A stretch of DNA of 64,000 nt from Streptomyces adelaidensis (GTDB lineage: Bacteria > Actinomycetota > Actinomycetes > Streptomycetales > Streptomycetaceae), in the NCBI RefSeq assembly GCF_016598475.1, contig NZ_JAEMUX010000013.1:62001-126000 (forward strand). Reading direction: 5' to 3'. The position numbers and the translations under genes are program-made. Below the pieces are notes generated by a model. The model worked only from the letters and a program-made list of their open reading frames with translations, made no database searches and had not been told where the DNA came from. Shown piece after piece: positions 46,376-55,236 of this stretch. How positions within the stretch are numbered: position 1 is the stretch's first letter; every line of letters begins with the position of its first letter.

Positions 46376-47077
46376 ATGGTGGAGATGACCACACAGGCCG
46401 GCTCCGCCACGCGACCCCGCGCTCCCTTGAACAAGGAGCGGGTTCTGGCTGCCGCTGTCGCCCTCGCCGACGAAGGCGGAGTCGACGCGCTCAGCATGCG
46501 CAAGATCGCGCAGGTGCTCGGCGTCGTGCCCATGGCGCTGTACAAGCATGTGGCCAACAAGAACGAGCTGCTGGACGGCATGATCGACGTCCTCGTCGCT
46601 GAGATCGACCCGCCGGTCGGCGACACCGACTGGAAGACCGCCGTTCGCCGCCGGGTGCTGTCGGCCCGCCGCATGCTGCTGCGCCACCCGTGGGCGCCCG
46701 AGGTCATCGAGTCGCGGATCAAGGCCCGGACCACGCCGACGCCCGCGGTCATGGAGTACCTGGACTCGATGATCGGGATCTTTCGGGCCGGGGGGTTCTC
46801 GATCGACCTGGTCCATCACGCGATGCATGTCATGGGCAGCCGCCTGCTGGGTTTCTCCCAGGAGTTGTTCGAGGACACCTCTGACCGTGAGCCCGATCCG
46901 GACGCGATGCCGCCCGAGGAGATGGCCGCGCGCTACCCCCACATCACCGAACTGGCCATGGCGGTCGCTCACGACCAGGAGTCCGTGGTCGGGTCGGGCT
47001 GCGACGACCAGTTCGAGTTCGAGTTCGCTCTCGACCTGACGCTGGACGGCCTGGAGCGGCTCCACGGCACGGGCTGA
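46376..47077 (+). CDS. TetR-family regulator (TetR C-terminal class)
   Basis: 233 residues, or 230 from the second ATG at 46385. N-terminal HTH: VLAAAVALADEGGVDALSMR, then KIAQVLGVVPMALYKHVANK, followed by the all-helical tetracycline-repressor-like C-terminal domain. It lies directly before an oxidoreductase whose promoter carries two perfect-type palindromes, the likely operators. Confidence 0.88.
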   Translation: MVEMTTQAGSATRPRAPLNKERVLAAAVALADEGGVDALSMRKIAQVLGVVPMALYKHVANKNELLDGMIDVLVAEIDPPVGDTDWKTAVRRRVLSARRMLLRHPWAPEVIESRIKARTTPTPAVMEYLDSMIGIFRAGGFSIDLVHHAMHVMGSRLLGFSQELFEDTSDREPDPDAMPPEEMAARYPHITELAMAVAHDQESVVGSGCDDQFEFEFALDLTLDGLERLHGTG

Positions 47078-47079
47078 CC

Positions 47080-47190
47080 TTCGCCTGCGCCCTTCACCTG
47101 CGCCCTTCACCTGCGCCCTTCACCTTCGCCTGCGCCTTCACTTGACCTGCGCCTTCACTGACCTGCGCCTTCACTGACCTGCGCCTTCGT
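47080..47190. repeat. Degenerate tandem repeats CTGCGCCTTCAC
   Basis: About eight imperfect units: first CTGCGCCCTTCAC, then ACCTGCGCCTTCACTG with unit lengths drifting from 13 to 16 bases. Fills the gap between the TetR stop and the operators. Confidence 0.8.
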
Positions 47191-47226
47191 CATCGTTGTC
47201 ACCGGGAACGGGCCGGCCCTTGACGG

Positions 47227-47275
47227 GTGTACGGCGTACACCTACCGTGCCATCAGGTAGGTGTACGCCGTACAT
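47227..47275. promoter_or_regulatory. Paired TetR operators
   Basis: GTGTACGGCGTACAC (47227-47241) and GTGTACGCCGTACAT (47261-47275), each palindromic, together form a larger inverted repeat of 21-base arms with one mismatch. They lie 26-74 bases upstream of the oxidoreductase ATG. Confidence 0.75.
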
Positions 47276-47300
47276 CCGTACGAGGTATGGGGGAGAGTCG

Positions 47301-48290
47301 ATGAAGGCGATCGTTCAGGAGCGGTTCGGCCCGCCGGACATTCTGCGGCTGGCGGACATCGACCGGCCCGAAGTCGGGGCCGACCAGGTGCTGGTGCGGG
47401 TGCGTGCCGCCGCGGTCAACCCCTACGACTGGCACATGATGCGCGGCGACCCGTTCGTAGCGCGGCTGATGGGGCCCGTGGGGCTGACCCGGCCGAAGTG
47501 CCGGGTGGCCGGGATCGACGCGGCCGGACAGGTGGAGGCGGTCGGCTCCGGCGTACGCGGGTTCAAGCCCGGCGACGAGGTGCTGGGCTTCTGTCCGGGC
47601 TCCTTCGCCGAGTTCGCGCGCACCACCGCGGATCTGCTGGTGCCCAAGCCCGCGAGTCTGACCTTCGAGCAGGCCGCGGCCGTACCGGTGGGGGCGGTGA
47701 CCGCCCTGCGCGGCATCCGGACCGTGGGCCGGGTGAAGGCCGGACAGCGTGTGCTGGTCAACGGGGCCGCCGGTGGCGTGGGCACGTTCGCCGTGCAGAT
47801 CGCCGCGGCCCTGGACGCGGAGGTCACCGGGGTCTGCGGCACCCGCAACGTCGACCTGGTGCGCTCACTGGGCGCCGCGCACGTCGTCGACTACACCCGG
47901 GACGACTTCACCGACCGGCGCACGCACTACGACGTGATCCTGGACAACGTGGGCAACCGCCCGCTGAGCCGGCTGCGCCAGGCGCTCACCCCGACAGGGA
48001 TTCTGGTGGCCAACGGCGGCGGCTCGCCCGGCCATGTGTTCGGGGCGGTGGGCTCCCTGCTGCGGCTGATGGCGGTCAACGGGTTCGTCCGGCAGCAGCT
48101 CCGCCCGATCCTCCCGGCCGCCCCGGCCGGGCCGGCCCACGACGACCTGCTCGCCGTCACCGCGCTCATCGAGGCCGGCACGCTCACCCCGGTTGTCGAC
48201 CGGACCTACTCCCTGGCCGACACGGCCGAGGGCGTGCGGCATGTGGAGCATGGCCACGCCCGGGGCAAGGCAGTGGTCACCGTGCCGTGA
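47301..48290 (+). CDS. NAD(P)-dependent quinone oxidoreductase-type enzyme (MDR family)
   Basis: 329 residues, GGGAGAG just before the ATG. Zinc-free medium-chain reductase: VRVRAAAVNPYDWHMMRG, PKCRVAGIDAAGQVEAVG, NADPH loop VNGAAGGVGTFAVQIA and VILDNVGNRPLSRLRQAL. Reduces quinones or enones. Probably induced when the TetR protein leaves the paired operators upstream. Confidence 0.9.
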   Translation: MKAIVQERFGPPDILRLADIDRPEVGADQVLVRVRAAAVNPYDWHMMRGDPFVARLMGPVGLTRPKCRVAGIDAAGQVEAVGSGVRGFKPGDEVLGFCPGSFAEFARTTADLLVPKPASLTFEQAAAVPVGAVTALRGIRTVGRVKAGQRVLVNGAAGGVGTFAVQIAAALDAEVTGVCGTRNVDLVRSLGAAHVVDYTRDDFTDRRTHYDVILDNVGNRPLSRLRQALTPTGILVANGGGSPGHVFGAVGSLLRLMAVNGFVRQQLRPILPAAPAGPAHDDLLAVTALIEAGTLTPVVDRTYSLADTAEGVRHVEHGHARGKAVVTVP

Positions 48291-48372
48291 GCACGCGTGG
48301 CGGCGGTTCGAGCGCCTGTCGGCAGGCGGGCGTCCGGGGTGGGCGATCCGAGCGAACGCGGCCGGTGTCGGC

Positions 48373-48426
48373 GCACTCGCACTCGCACTCGCACTCGCAC
48401 TCGCACTCGCACTCGCACTCGCACTC
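48373..48426. repeat. Hexanucleotide repeat, 9 units of GCACTC
   Basis: Nine perfect units. Read on the plus strand in one frame they give Ala-Leu repeats. I find no supported gene around them: the flanking frames match no family, so 48291-48675 is treated as noncoding. Confidence 0.95.
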
Positions 48427-48675
48427 GCCCTCTCGGCGTGCAGGGCACCGATGGTGTCGGCCCGGCTCAACCACGGCAACGGGCCGCGTGCCGCACTCGG
48501 CGCGGTGCTGGGCAGTGTCGAGGGGATGCGTCGGCGCGCCGTACGGCTGATCACCAGCCGGGGACACGGGCGCGGGCACCGGCGTGGGCATGTGCCCGCA
48601 TGAGGGCGAGGTCGACGTACCCGGGCGGCGCGCGGACGGAGTATTGACCGTGCCTCGCGCGGGTACCCGGCGGAA

Positions 48676-49041
48676 ATGACCACGATCCGATACGAAGCGG
48701 CTGCGACGAATCCCGGCGGTGGGCTCGCGATCCTCATCGTCGGTCTGGTTGTCGCCGGTGGGCTCATCTGGGCGGTGCGGCTCGGCATGAAGGTGCGGCG
48801 CCGCGAGTCGAGAACCCCCCGGCGCGGTGAACATCCCACTGGGCCTGCGGACGGGCCGGTGCGCGAGACCCGGGAGATGCGGGAGCCGGACGAGGTGCCC
48901 AGGGCGGAGGACGGGAGCGAGCGGCTCACCCCGCACGACCTGCACGGATCCGGCAGCAGGCCGAGTCAGGACCAGAAACGCCCGCGCTGGGATCCCGGGT
49001 CCGGTGGGTCCTTCGGCAGCGGCGGGCCGGGCAGTACGTGA
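48676..49041 (+). CDS. DUF6479-like single-span membrane protein
   Basis: 121 residues. One membrane helix near the N-terminus (LAILIVGLVVAGGLIWAVRL) followed by a basic stop (KVRRRESR) and a long polar tail with REMREPDEVPRAEDGSERLT and the ending SGGSFGSGGPG. This layout matches a small streptomycete family of unknown function. No ribosome site is obvious. Confidence 0.75.
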   Translation: MTTIRYEAAATNPGGGLAILIVGLVVAGGLIWAVRLGMKVRRRESRTPRRGEHPTGPADGPVRETREMREPDEVPRAEDGSERLTPHDLHGSGSRPSQDQKRPRWDPGSGGSFGSGGPGST

Positions 49042-49065
49042 GGAGGTCCGGCCCGGGGAGGAGTG

Positions 49066-49099
49066 GGACGGGCGAGCCATCGCGATGGCTCGCCCGTCC
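49066..49099. repeat. Perfect 34-bp palindrome
   Basis: Two 17-base arms (GGACGGGCGAGCCATCG and its exact complement) meet with no spacer, between the DUF6479-like stop and the SDR start. It could be a terminator-like cruciform or a dimeric operator. Confidence 0.85.
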
Positions 49100-49141
49100 G
49101 GGGTACCCGTCCGGCTCGGGGCAGACCTGAGGAGGCAGGAC

Positions 49142-50131
49142 ATGGGACTGAGGGATCACGTGGTGGTGGTGACCGGGGCGTCCAGCGGGATCGGGCGGGC
49201 CACGGCCGAGGCCTTCGCACGCAAGGGATGCGCCGTGGTGTTGGCGGCGCGCCGGGAGGAGGCTCTGGAGGCGGCCGCGCAGGAGTGCGACAAGCATCGC
49301 GGGGCGCGGACCTTGATCGTGCCGACCGACACGGCGGATGCCGGGGCGGTCGAGAATCTGGCGCGGCGTGCCGTGGAGGCTTTCGGCAGGATCGACGTCT
49401 GGGTCAACAACGCGGCCGTCAACGCGTTCGGCCTGTTCGAGGACGTGCCGCTGGAGGACTTCCGCAGGGTCCTGGACGTCAATGTGATGGGTTACGTGTA
49501 CGGGGCCCGAGCGGCTCTGCGCGTGATGCGGGAGCAGGGTACGGGCACGCTGGTCAACATCTCGTCCGTCGCGGGCGCCGCCGCCCAGCCGTACAGCCAC
49601 CCGTACAGCATGTCGAAGCACGCTGTCCAAGGGCTTGGATCGAGCCTGCGCCAGCAGCTACGGGTGGAGGGGGCGAAGGGCATTCGGGTGTGCACCGTGA
49701 TGCCCGCGACCATCGACACCCCACACTTCGAGCAGGCGGCCAACTACACCGGGCGCAAGGTGGTCGCCATGCCTCCGGTGTACAGCCCCGAGCGGGTCGC
49801 CCGGGCCGTCGTCGATCTCGTCCATCACCCGCGTCGTGAAGTGGTGGTCGGGCCCGCGGGCAGCGCGCTCGTACGGCAGGCCCGGTGGACACCGGGGATC
49901 GCGGAGCGGGCGATGGCGCGGCAGGCGCACAGGACTCATCTGGCTCACGACGAGAGGGCTCCCGACACCCACGGAGCGCTGCACGTACCGGCTCCCGGGG
50001 AAGGGGCGGTGCACGGCGGCTGGGGCGGGCGGCGGCGCACCGCGATGCGCAGGACGGCCGTCGCCGCCGCGCTGGTGGGCGCGGCCGTCACCGCTGGACG
50101 GCGGATGAGCCGCAATCCGTTGGGCGCGTGA
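49142..50131 (+). CDS. Short-chain dehydrogenase/reductase
   Basis: 329 residues, GGAGG upstream. Rossmann TGASSGIGRA at 12-21, NNAA motif VNNAAVNAFG, catalytic Ser in NISSVAG, and Tyr-x-x-x-Lys as YSMSK. Classical SDR fold ends near residue 250. An extra C-terminal ~75 residues with a short Ala/Val hydrophobic stretch (AVAAALVGAAVTAG) and basic end suggests membrane association. Substrate unknown. Confidence 0.9.
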   Translation: MGLRDHVVVVTGASSGIGRATAEAFARKGCAVVLAARREEALEAAAQECDKHRGARTLIVPTDTADAGAVENLARRAVEAFGRIDVWVNNAAVNAFGLFEDVPLEDFRRVLDVNVMGYVYGARAALRVMREQGTGTLVNISSVAGAAAQPYSHPYSMSKHAVQGLGSSLRQQLRVEGAKGIRVCTVMPATIDTPHFEQAANYTGRKVVAMPPVYSPERVARAVVDLVHHPRREVVVGPAGSALVRQARWTPGIAERAMARQAHRTHLAHDERAPDTHGALHVPAPGEGAVHGGWGGRRRTAMRRTAVAAALVGAAVTAGRRMSRNPLGA

Positions 50132-50254
50132 GTCGCGCGAGTCGCGTGAGCCACCGGCCGGCAACCACCGTCAGCCCGCCGCGTCAGCCCGCCGCTCGTC
50201 CCGCGCTGTGGGCCGGCGCCATTCCCGCACGGCCTCGATGACGAACCCGCTGCG

Positions 50255-50717
50255 TACTCGAGGGGGATTCCGGCCCACTCGCAGACGCCTCGGGTGAGAA
50301 TCCGGCTCGCCTCGTCGAACAGCACGACCGCCGGGCGGCCCGGCCACGACTCCGCGGCCTCGTCCCACACCGAGACGACGCGCTCCACGACGCCGGCGAC
50401 CGCCTCCGGCCCGGTGAGCAGGGAGAAGAGGAACAGGTCCTTGCGTACGCGGTGGGCCCTTCTGTCCAGGGTGTGTACCGCTCCGTGCCCGAACAGGGTG
50501 CTCAGCACCGGACCGGGAGCGCTGTACGGCGCTTCACATGCCCTTCGTCGTAGAAGGACCGCACCGCTTCCGGCCCGTGCAGGGCGACGGCGTGCTGTCC
50601 CATGACCCGGGCCCGCACCGCGGGCGCGGCGGTACGGCGTCGGCGGTCGGGCAGCCACGCGTATCCGTTGGCGAGTACGGCGAGTGAGCTGTCGATCAGT
50701 GCATCAAGCACCGGCAT
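50255..50717 (-). pseudogene. CYP152-like cytochrome P450, truncated and frameshifted
   Basis: From the ATG at 50717: DSSLAVLANGYAWLPDRRRR, then AVALHGPEAVRSFYDEGHVK, resembling fatty-acid peroxygenase P450s. After about 50520 the match continues in another frame: GPVLSTLFGHGAVHTLDRRA, LFLFSLLTGPEAVAG, RILTRGVCEWAGIPLE. It ends near residue 155 of about 420. The heme-binding Cys region is absent. Confidence 0.7.
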
Positions 50718-50801
50718 CAAGCACCGCGTACTCGGTACCCGGTACTCGGTACTTCCGAGGGGAAGCTCCTGAAGATCACCGAATCCACCGGGGAGGCGGA
50801 C

Positions 50802-51293
50802 ATGAGCGACGAGACGATGGCGGACGACGTCTATCAGCCCACCGGGAGCAACGAGGAGCAGGAGGACGCCGCCCCGCTGGATCTCCAGGACGCGGTGGAC
50901 GAGCGGACCTACGACGACATGCTGGACGAGGGCTACTCCCCGCCGGAGAAGCCGCTCGGCGTCACCAAGGCGGGCACCACGGCGGCCGAGCAGCGTGAGG
51001 GGGAGTCCCTCGACGAAAGACTGCGGCAGGAGGTTCCCGACGTGCGGGAGCCGGCCGGGGACGGTATCGGCGACCTGCCCGGCGGCGAGGGCGAACCACG
51101 CGACCCCGAGGCCGGCACGGACCGCGCCGGCCGCCTGGTGGCGCCCGACGAGGGCGCGCACCCGGACACCACCAAGGAACTCGTCGCCGATGACCAGGGC
51201 ATCGACGGCGGAGCGGCGGGTGCCGAGGAGGCAGCGGTCCACATCGTGCCGGACGACCAGCTGCCGCCACCGGCGGACGAGCGCGGGGAATGA
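50802..51293 (+). CDS. DUF5709-like acidic protein
   Basis: 163 residues, strongly acidic and probably disordered. Contains the family-like pattern VDERTYDDMLDEGYSPPEKP followed by EGESLDERLRQEVPD and a C-terminal VAPDEGAHPD...ELVADDQGIDGG. This small family is widespread in streptomycetes with no known function. The 5' side holds short repeats of CGGTACTCGGTAC type around 50730-50755. Confidence 0.8.
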   Translation: MSDETMADDVYQPTGSNEEQEDAAPLDLQDAVDERTYDDMLDEGYSPPEKPLGVTKAGTTAAEQREGESLDERLRQEVPDVREPAGDGIGDLPGGEGEPRDPEAGTDRAGRLVAPDEGAHPDTTKELVADDQGIDGGAAGAEEAAVHIVPDDQLPPPADERGE

Positions 51294-52190
51294 TCAGAAC
51301 CGGCGACCGCGATGCGCGGCTTCAGGTGGCGGTTCGAGCGGCCTGTGAGGTGAGCGGGGCGTCGGGACCGGGCGGCGGTGGAGGGGGCCGGTGCCGTGGG
51401 AGAGGGGCAGGCCGGTGGCCTCGTGGCTGCGGGCGATGATCTCGGCGACGATGGAGATGGCTGTTTCCTCGGGTGCACTCCCCGATCGGCCCCGAGGCCG
51501 AGGCCGATCGGGGAGTGCAGGCGGGTGAGCTGCCGCTCGGACACGCCGGATCGGCGCAGCCGCCGATCGCGGTCCTCGTGGGTGCGGCGGGAGCCCATCG
51601 CGCCGACGTGGCCGACGGGGAGGCTCAGCGCCGGGCTCAGGAGGGGGATGTCGAATTCGGCGTCGTGGGTGAGGACGCGGATGGCGGTGCGGGCGTCCAC
51701 CTCGGTGGCGGCCAGGTAGCGAGCGGTGGGGTCGGTCGACGACCACCTCGTCCGCGTGCGCGAAGCGGGCGGCGGTGGCGAAGACGGGCCGGGCGTCGCA
51801 GGCCGTGACCCGGTAGCCCAGGAAGGCCCCGGCCTGACTGAGGGCGGCGGCGAAGTCGACGGCGCCGAAGATCAGCATGAGGGGTGGGGCGGCGTGGGTG
51901 TGGACGAGGAGCGAGAGGTCGGCGGGGCAGGTCTCGGAATCCCGGCCCATGCCGATCCGCCGATGTCGATCCTGGCGGTGCGTCCCGCCCTCAGCAGCGC
52001 GCGGGCGGCCGCTCCACGACCCGCCCGGTCCTCGTGGTCGCCGCCCAGGGTGCCGTCGTACGCGGCGCTGTCCCCGTCACCGAGAAGGCTGAGGGTGCGG
52101 CCGAGGAGGTCCTCGGGGCCGTCGACGGGCGCTGCGCACTCGTCGTCGACACGCTCCTGCACGGCGCGGGGCCACCCCACTGAGCCGCGG
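51294..52190 (-). pseudogene. XdhC/CoxI-family protein with several frameshifts
   Basis: Pieces of an XdhC protein appear in order on the minus strand but in three frames: VDGPEDLLGRTLSLLGDG; then LMLIFGAVDFAAALSQAG, YRVTACDARPVFATAARF; then ARTAIRVLTHDAEFDIPLL, GHVGAMGSRRTHEDR; then EETAISIVAEIIARSHEATG. At least three indels separate them. The motif order is that of the Rossmann-type XdhC C-terminal domain. No xanthine dehydrogenase genes are adjacent. Confidence 0.75.
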
Positions 52191-52356
52191 CTCCCCGGGA
52201 GGGGGTCCGGGGGCCCCGGTTCCCTGGCGCAGTCCTCTCGTCCCTTGGTCCGTCGTGCCAAAATGGGCCTGACGTTCGTTCCGTTCGGCTGTGCTCCGTT
52301 TCGCCGTTACCCGTTCCGCCGTCCTCCGCCCGTACTGATCCTCCGAGGTTGTCTCC

Positions 52357-53010
52357 GTGACCAAATCCGTGGGCCGCGAGCCGTTGCGTCGTAATTCGCG
52401 GTCCAATCGGGCACGCATTCTGGCCACGGCCCGGGAGGAGTTGGGGCGGAACCCCGACGTCACGCTGGAGGAGCTGGCGCGGGCCGCCGGGGTCGTGCGG
52501 CGCACTCTCTTCGGGCACTTCCCAGGGCGGGCGGCGCTGCTGGAGGCCCTCGCCGAGGAGGCCTCCGAGACCCTGCGGAGCACGGTGGCGGCCGGGCCGA
52601 AGCCCACGGAGCCGGCCGAGCGGGCGCTGGCCCAGTTCGTGTTCACCATGTGGCCCGTGGGGGACCGTTACCGGATGCTTCTGGCGCTGGCCCGGCGGGA
52701 CCTGGGGATCGAGCGGGTGGCCGCCGTGCTGGCGCCGGCCCGCGACGAGGTCACGGCCATCCTGGAGCGGGGCCAGTTGGACGGTGTCTTCCACTCCCAT
52801 CTGCCGCCCGCCGTACTGAGCGCCGGGCTGGAGGCCATGCACGTCGCCCTCCTGGAGGCCGTCAACACCGGGGCGTGGGAGGACGACGGATCCCGGATCG
52901 CCGTGGCCACCCTCATCGGGGCCGGCGTGCCGGAGAAGCGGGCGAGTGCCGTGGCCGAGGAGGTCGCGGCGGCGATGCGTGCGACGGCGGCGGCGGCCGA
53001 GGACGCCTGA
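52357..53010 (+). CDS. TetR-family regulator
   Basis: 217 residues from a GTG. HTH: RILATAREELGRNPDVTLEE, LARAAGVVRRTLFGHFPGRA. The C-terminal domain (FVFTMWPVGDRYRMLLALA) is clearly related to the TetR at 56153, which has FVLTVWPVGDRFRTLIRLA, so the two are paralogues. Nothing adjacent is an obvious target; the kinase gene follows after 171 bp on the same strand. Confidence 0.88.
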   Translation: MTKSVGREPLRRNSRSNRARILATAREELGRNPDVTLEELARAAGVVRRTLFGHFPGRAALLEALAEEASETLRSTVAAGPKPTEPAERALAQFVFTMWPVGDRYRMLLALARRDLGIERVAAVLAPARDEVTAILERGQLDGVFHSHLPPAVLSAGLEAMHVALLEAVNTGAWEDDGSRIAVATLIGAGVPEKRASAVAEEVAAAMRATAAAAEDA

Positions 53011-53114
53011 GTCGTCGTACGGCTGGCCCGCCGACCAAGGGTTCTGCCCGCTCGGCGGGGCTCGACCGCACCGGGTGCGTGAGCAGCCTCTCGTTCGGCG
53101 TGCCCTGGGCACGG

Positions 53115-53146
53115 AAGATAACTACCCGTCGATGTGCAATTATCTT
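53115..53146. promoter_or_regulatory. AT-rich inverted repeat upstream of kinase
   Basis: AAGATAA and TTATCTT arms, 18 bases apart, in an AT-rich pocket 36 bases before the kinase start. Candidate promoter or operator. Confidence 0.35.
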
Positions 53147-53181
53147 GCTGCCCTGACTTCCGACCCGTGTGGAGAAGTGCA

Positions 53182-55221
53182 GTGAACCTCGGCGGCACAG
53201 ACGACCCGACCTTCTTCCACCCGGTGGCGGTACTCGGCGACCGGTACGAGCTGCGGCTGCTGCTCGGCAGCGGTGGCATGGCCGAGGTGCATCTCGCGTA
53301 CGACGTGCGGCTGGACCGTGGTGTCGCGGTGAAGACGTTGCGGGCCGATCTCGCGCGGGATCCGGCCTTCCAGGAGAGATTCCGGCGGGAGGCCCAGTCC
53401 ACGGCGTCGCTCAACCACCCCGAGATCGCCGCCGTGTACGACACGGGCGACGGGATGGGATACGGCGGAGCCCCGCTGCCGTACCTCGTGATGGAGTACG
53501 TCGACGGGACGACCCTGAGCGAGGCCCTGTACTCGGGGCCGCGGCTGTCCGTCCCGCGCGCGTTGGAGCTGACGGCCGGCGTGCTGCGGGCGCTCGCCCA
53601 CTCCCATCAGCACGGCATCGTGCACCGGGACATCAAGCCGGCCAACGTCATGCTCACGCAGGCCGGGCAGGTCAAGGTCATGGACTTCGGGATCGCCCGG
53701 GACGCGCGGGACGACGGGATGACCCAGACGTCGATCGTCATCGGGACCGCCCAGTACCTCTCGCCGGAACAGGCGCTGGGGCAGGACATCGACGCGCGGT
53801 CCGACCTGTACTCGGTGGGCTGTCTGCTCTATGAACTCCTCACCTACCGGCCGCCGTTCACCGGTGACTCGCCGATGGCGGTGATGTACCAGCACATCCA
53901 GGAGGAGCCGCAGCCGCCCGGCCTGTACAACCCCGAGATCGGGCCCGAGGTGGACGTGATCGTCCTGCGTGCCCTGGCGAAGGAGCGGGCGTACCGCTAT
54001 CAGTCCGCCGAGGAGATGCTCGCCGATGTCGAGGCGTGCCTCGGGGCCGGGGCGACGGCGGTCACCCACCCGGCGGTCACCCACCCGGCAGTCACGCAGC
54101 AGGCAGCCGCCCACCCGCACGACGATGCCGGGGAAGAGGAGAAAAGGGGCGGCCGGCGGCGAGGGAACGTCGCGCTCGTCGTGGCCGGTGTCGCCGTCGT
54201 CGCCATGGCTGTCCTGGTCGGCTGGTTGATGCTCGGGGGCGGTGGGGCCGACGACGGCAGGACGGACGTACCGGAGTTGGTCGGGCAGAGCCTCGACGAC
54301 GCGCGGGCGGCGGCGGACAACGTCGGCCTCACCGTCACCGTCGAGAAACGGGAGCCCTGTGACGCGCAGCCCAAGGGGTACGTGTGCGAGCAGACTCCGG
54401 TGGAGGGCCGACTCGCCAAGGGGGAGGCCGTGTCGGTGACCGTCTCGACGGGTGCGCCGAAGGTCGAGGTGCCGGACGTCACCGACAAGGACGAGGACGA
54501 CGCCGTACGGATTCTTCAGGACAAGGGCTTCAAGGTGCGGACCCGGCAGGCGGAGTCCGGCACCGAGGACGCCGGCACCGTCCTCAAGCAGGACCCCGAG
54601 GGCGGCGAGCAGGCGGAGAAGGGCACCGAGATCACCCTCACGGTGGCCGAGCGGGCCGCGAGGTCCACGGTCCCCGACCTCACCGGCAGCACCTTGAGCG
54701 AGGCCCGGAAGCTGCTGGCCGAGCAGGATCTGAAGCTGGGCGGGACGACCGAGGTCGAGAGCGGCGCCGAGGCCGGGACCGTCGTCGGGCAGAGCGTCGC
54801 GGAGAGCGAGGAGATCGAGCCCGGCTCGTCCGTCGACGTCCGGATCGCCCAGGCCGTTCAGACCGTGCAGATCCCCGTCGACGTCGTCGGCCGCACCCTC
54901 GCCGAGGTCCAGGACGAACTGGGCGGACTCGGGCTGAGGGTCAGCGTCGCCTCCGGCTACTCCCAGGCGTCCGACTCCGTGGTCACCGCCGCGACCCCGG
55001 AGGCGGGCAGCGAGGTCGCGGCCGGCAGCACGGTGATCGTCGTGACCGAGGAGACGGGTGAGGAGTCCACGAGTGACGGCGGCGGGGACGGAGACGGGGC
55101 GTCCACGGGTGGCGATGACAGCGGCTCGGAAACGGATACGGACGCGGATACGGGTACAGGTACGGGTACTGGCGCCGGGGCGGAGGCGGAGGCGGGGACG
55201 GATGCCGGGGCCGGGCGGTGA
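53182..55221 (+). CDS. PknB-type Ser/Thr protein kinase with PASTA repeats
   Basis: 679 residues from the GTG at 53182. Kinase domain 22-290: LLGSGGMAEVHLAYD glycine loop, Lys51, HRDIKPANVM with Asp150, DFG at 168-170 and GTAQYLSPEQ. Thr-His-Pro repeats (GGTCACCCACCC units) form a juxtamembrane linker, with a membrane helix at 329-351. Four PASTA-like extracellular domains follow, starting VPELVGQSL, VPDVTDKDE, VPDLTGSTL and IPVDVVGRTL. PASTA kinases sense peptidoglycan fragments and control wall growth. The C-terminal tail is a Gly/Thr/Asp repeat made by TACGGG-like units. Confidence 0.93.
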   Translation: MNLGGTDDPTFFHPVAVLGDRYELRLLLGSGGMAEVHLAYDVRLDRGVAVKTLRADLARDPAFQERFRREAQSTASLNHPEIAAVYDTGDGMGYGGAPLPYLVMEYVDGTTLSEALYSGPRLSVPRALELTAGVLRALAHSHQHGIVHRDIKPANVMLTQAGQVKVMDFGIARDARDDGMTQTSIVIGTAQYLSPEQALGQDIDARSDLYSVGCLLYELLTYRPPFTGDSPMAVMYQHIQEEPQPPGLYNPEIGPEVDVIVLRALAKERAYRYQSAEEMLADVEACLGAGATAVTHPAVTHPAVTQQAAAHPHDDAGEEEKRGGRRRGNVALVVAGVAVVAMAVLVGWLMLGGGGADDGRTDVPELVGQSLDDARAAADNVGLTVTVEKREPCDAQPKGYVCEQTPVEGRLAKGEAVSVTVSTGAPKVEVPDVTDKDEDDAVRILQDKGFKVRTRQAESGTEDAGTVLKQDPEGGEQAEKGTEITLTVAERAARSTVPDLTGSTLSEARKLLAEQDLKLGGTTEVESGAEAGTVVGQSVAESEEIEPGSSVDVRIAQAVQTVQIPVDVVGRTLAEVQDELGGLGLRVSVASGYSQASDSVVTAATPEAGSEVAAGSTVIVVTEETGEESTSDGGGDGDGASTGGDDSGSETDTDADTGTGTGTGAGAEAEAGTDAGAGR

Positions 55222-55236
55222 GGAGTCCTCGACCGT

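Noticed and set aside
47080..47190. CRISPR or coding repeat
   Set aside because: Short drifting units with no unique spacers and no supported reading frame.
48373..48426. CRISPR-like array
   Set aside because: Pure six-base units with no spacers; a microsatellite.
48297..48650. Small Ala-Leu-rich lipoprotein-like ORF (ALSACRAP)
   Set aside because: The hydrophobic stretch is produced by the GCACTC repeat and no ribosome site or family supports it.
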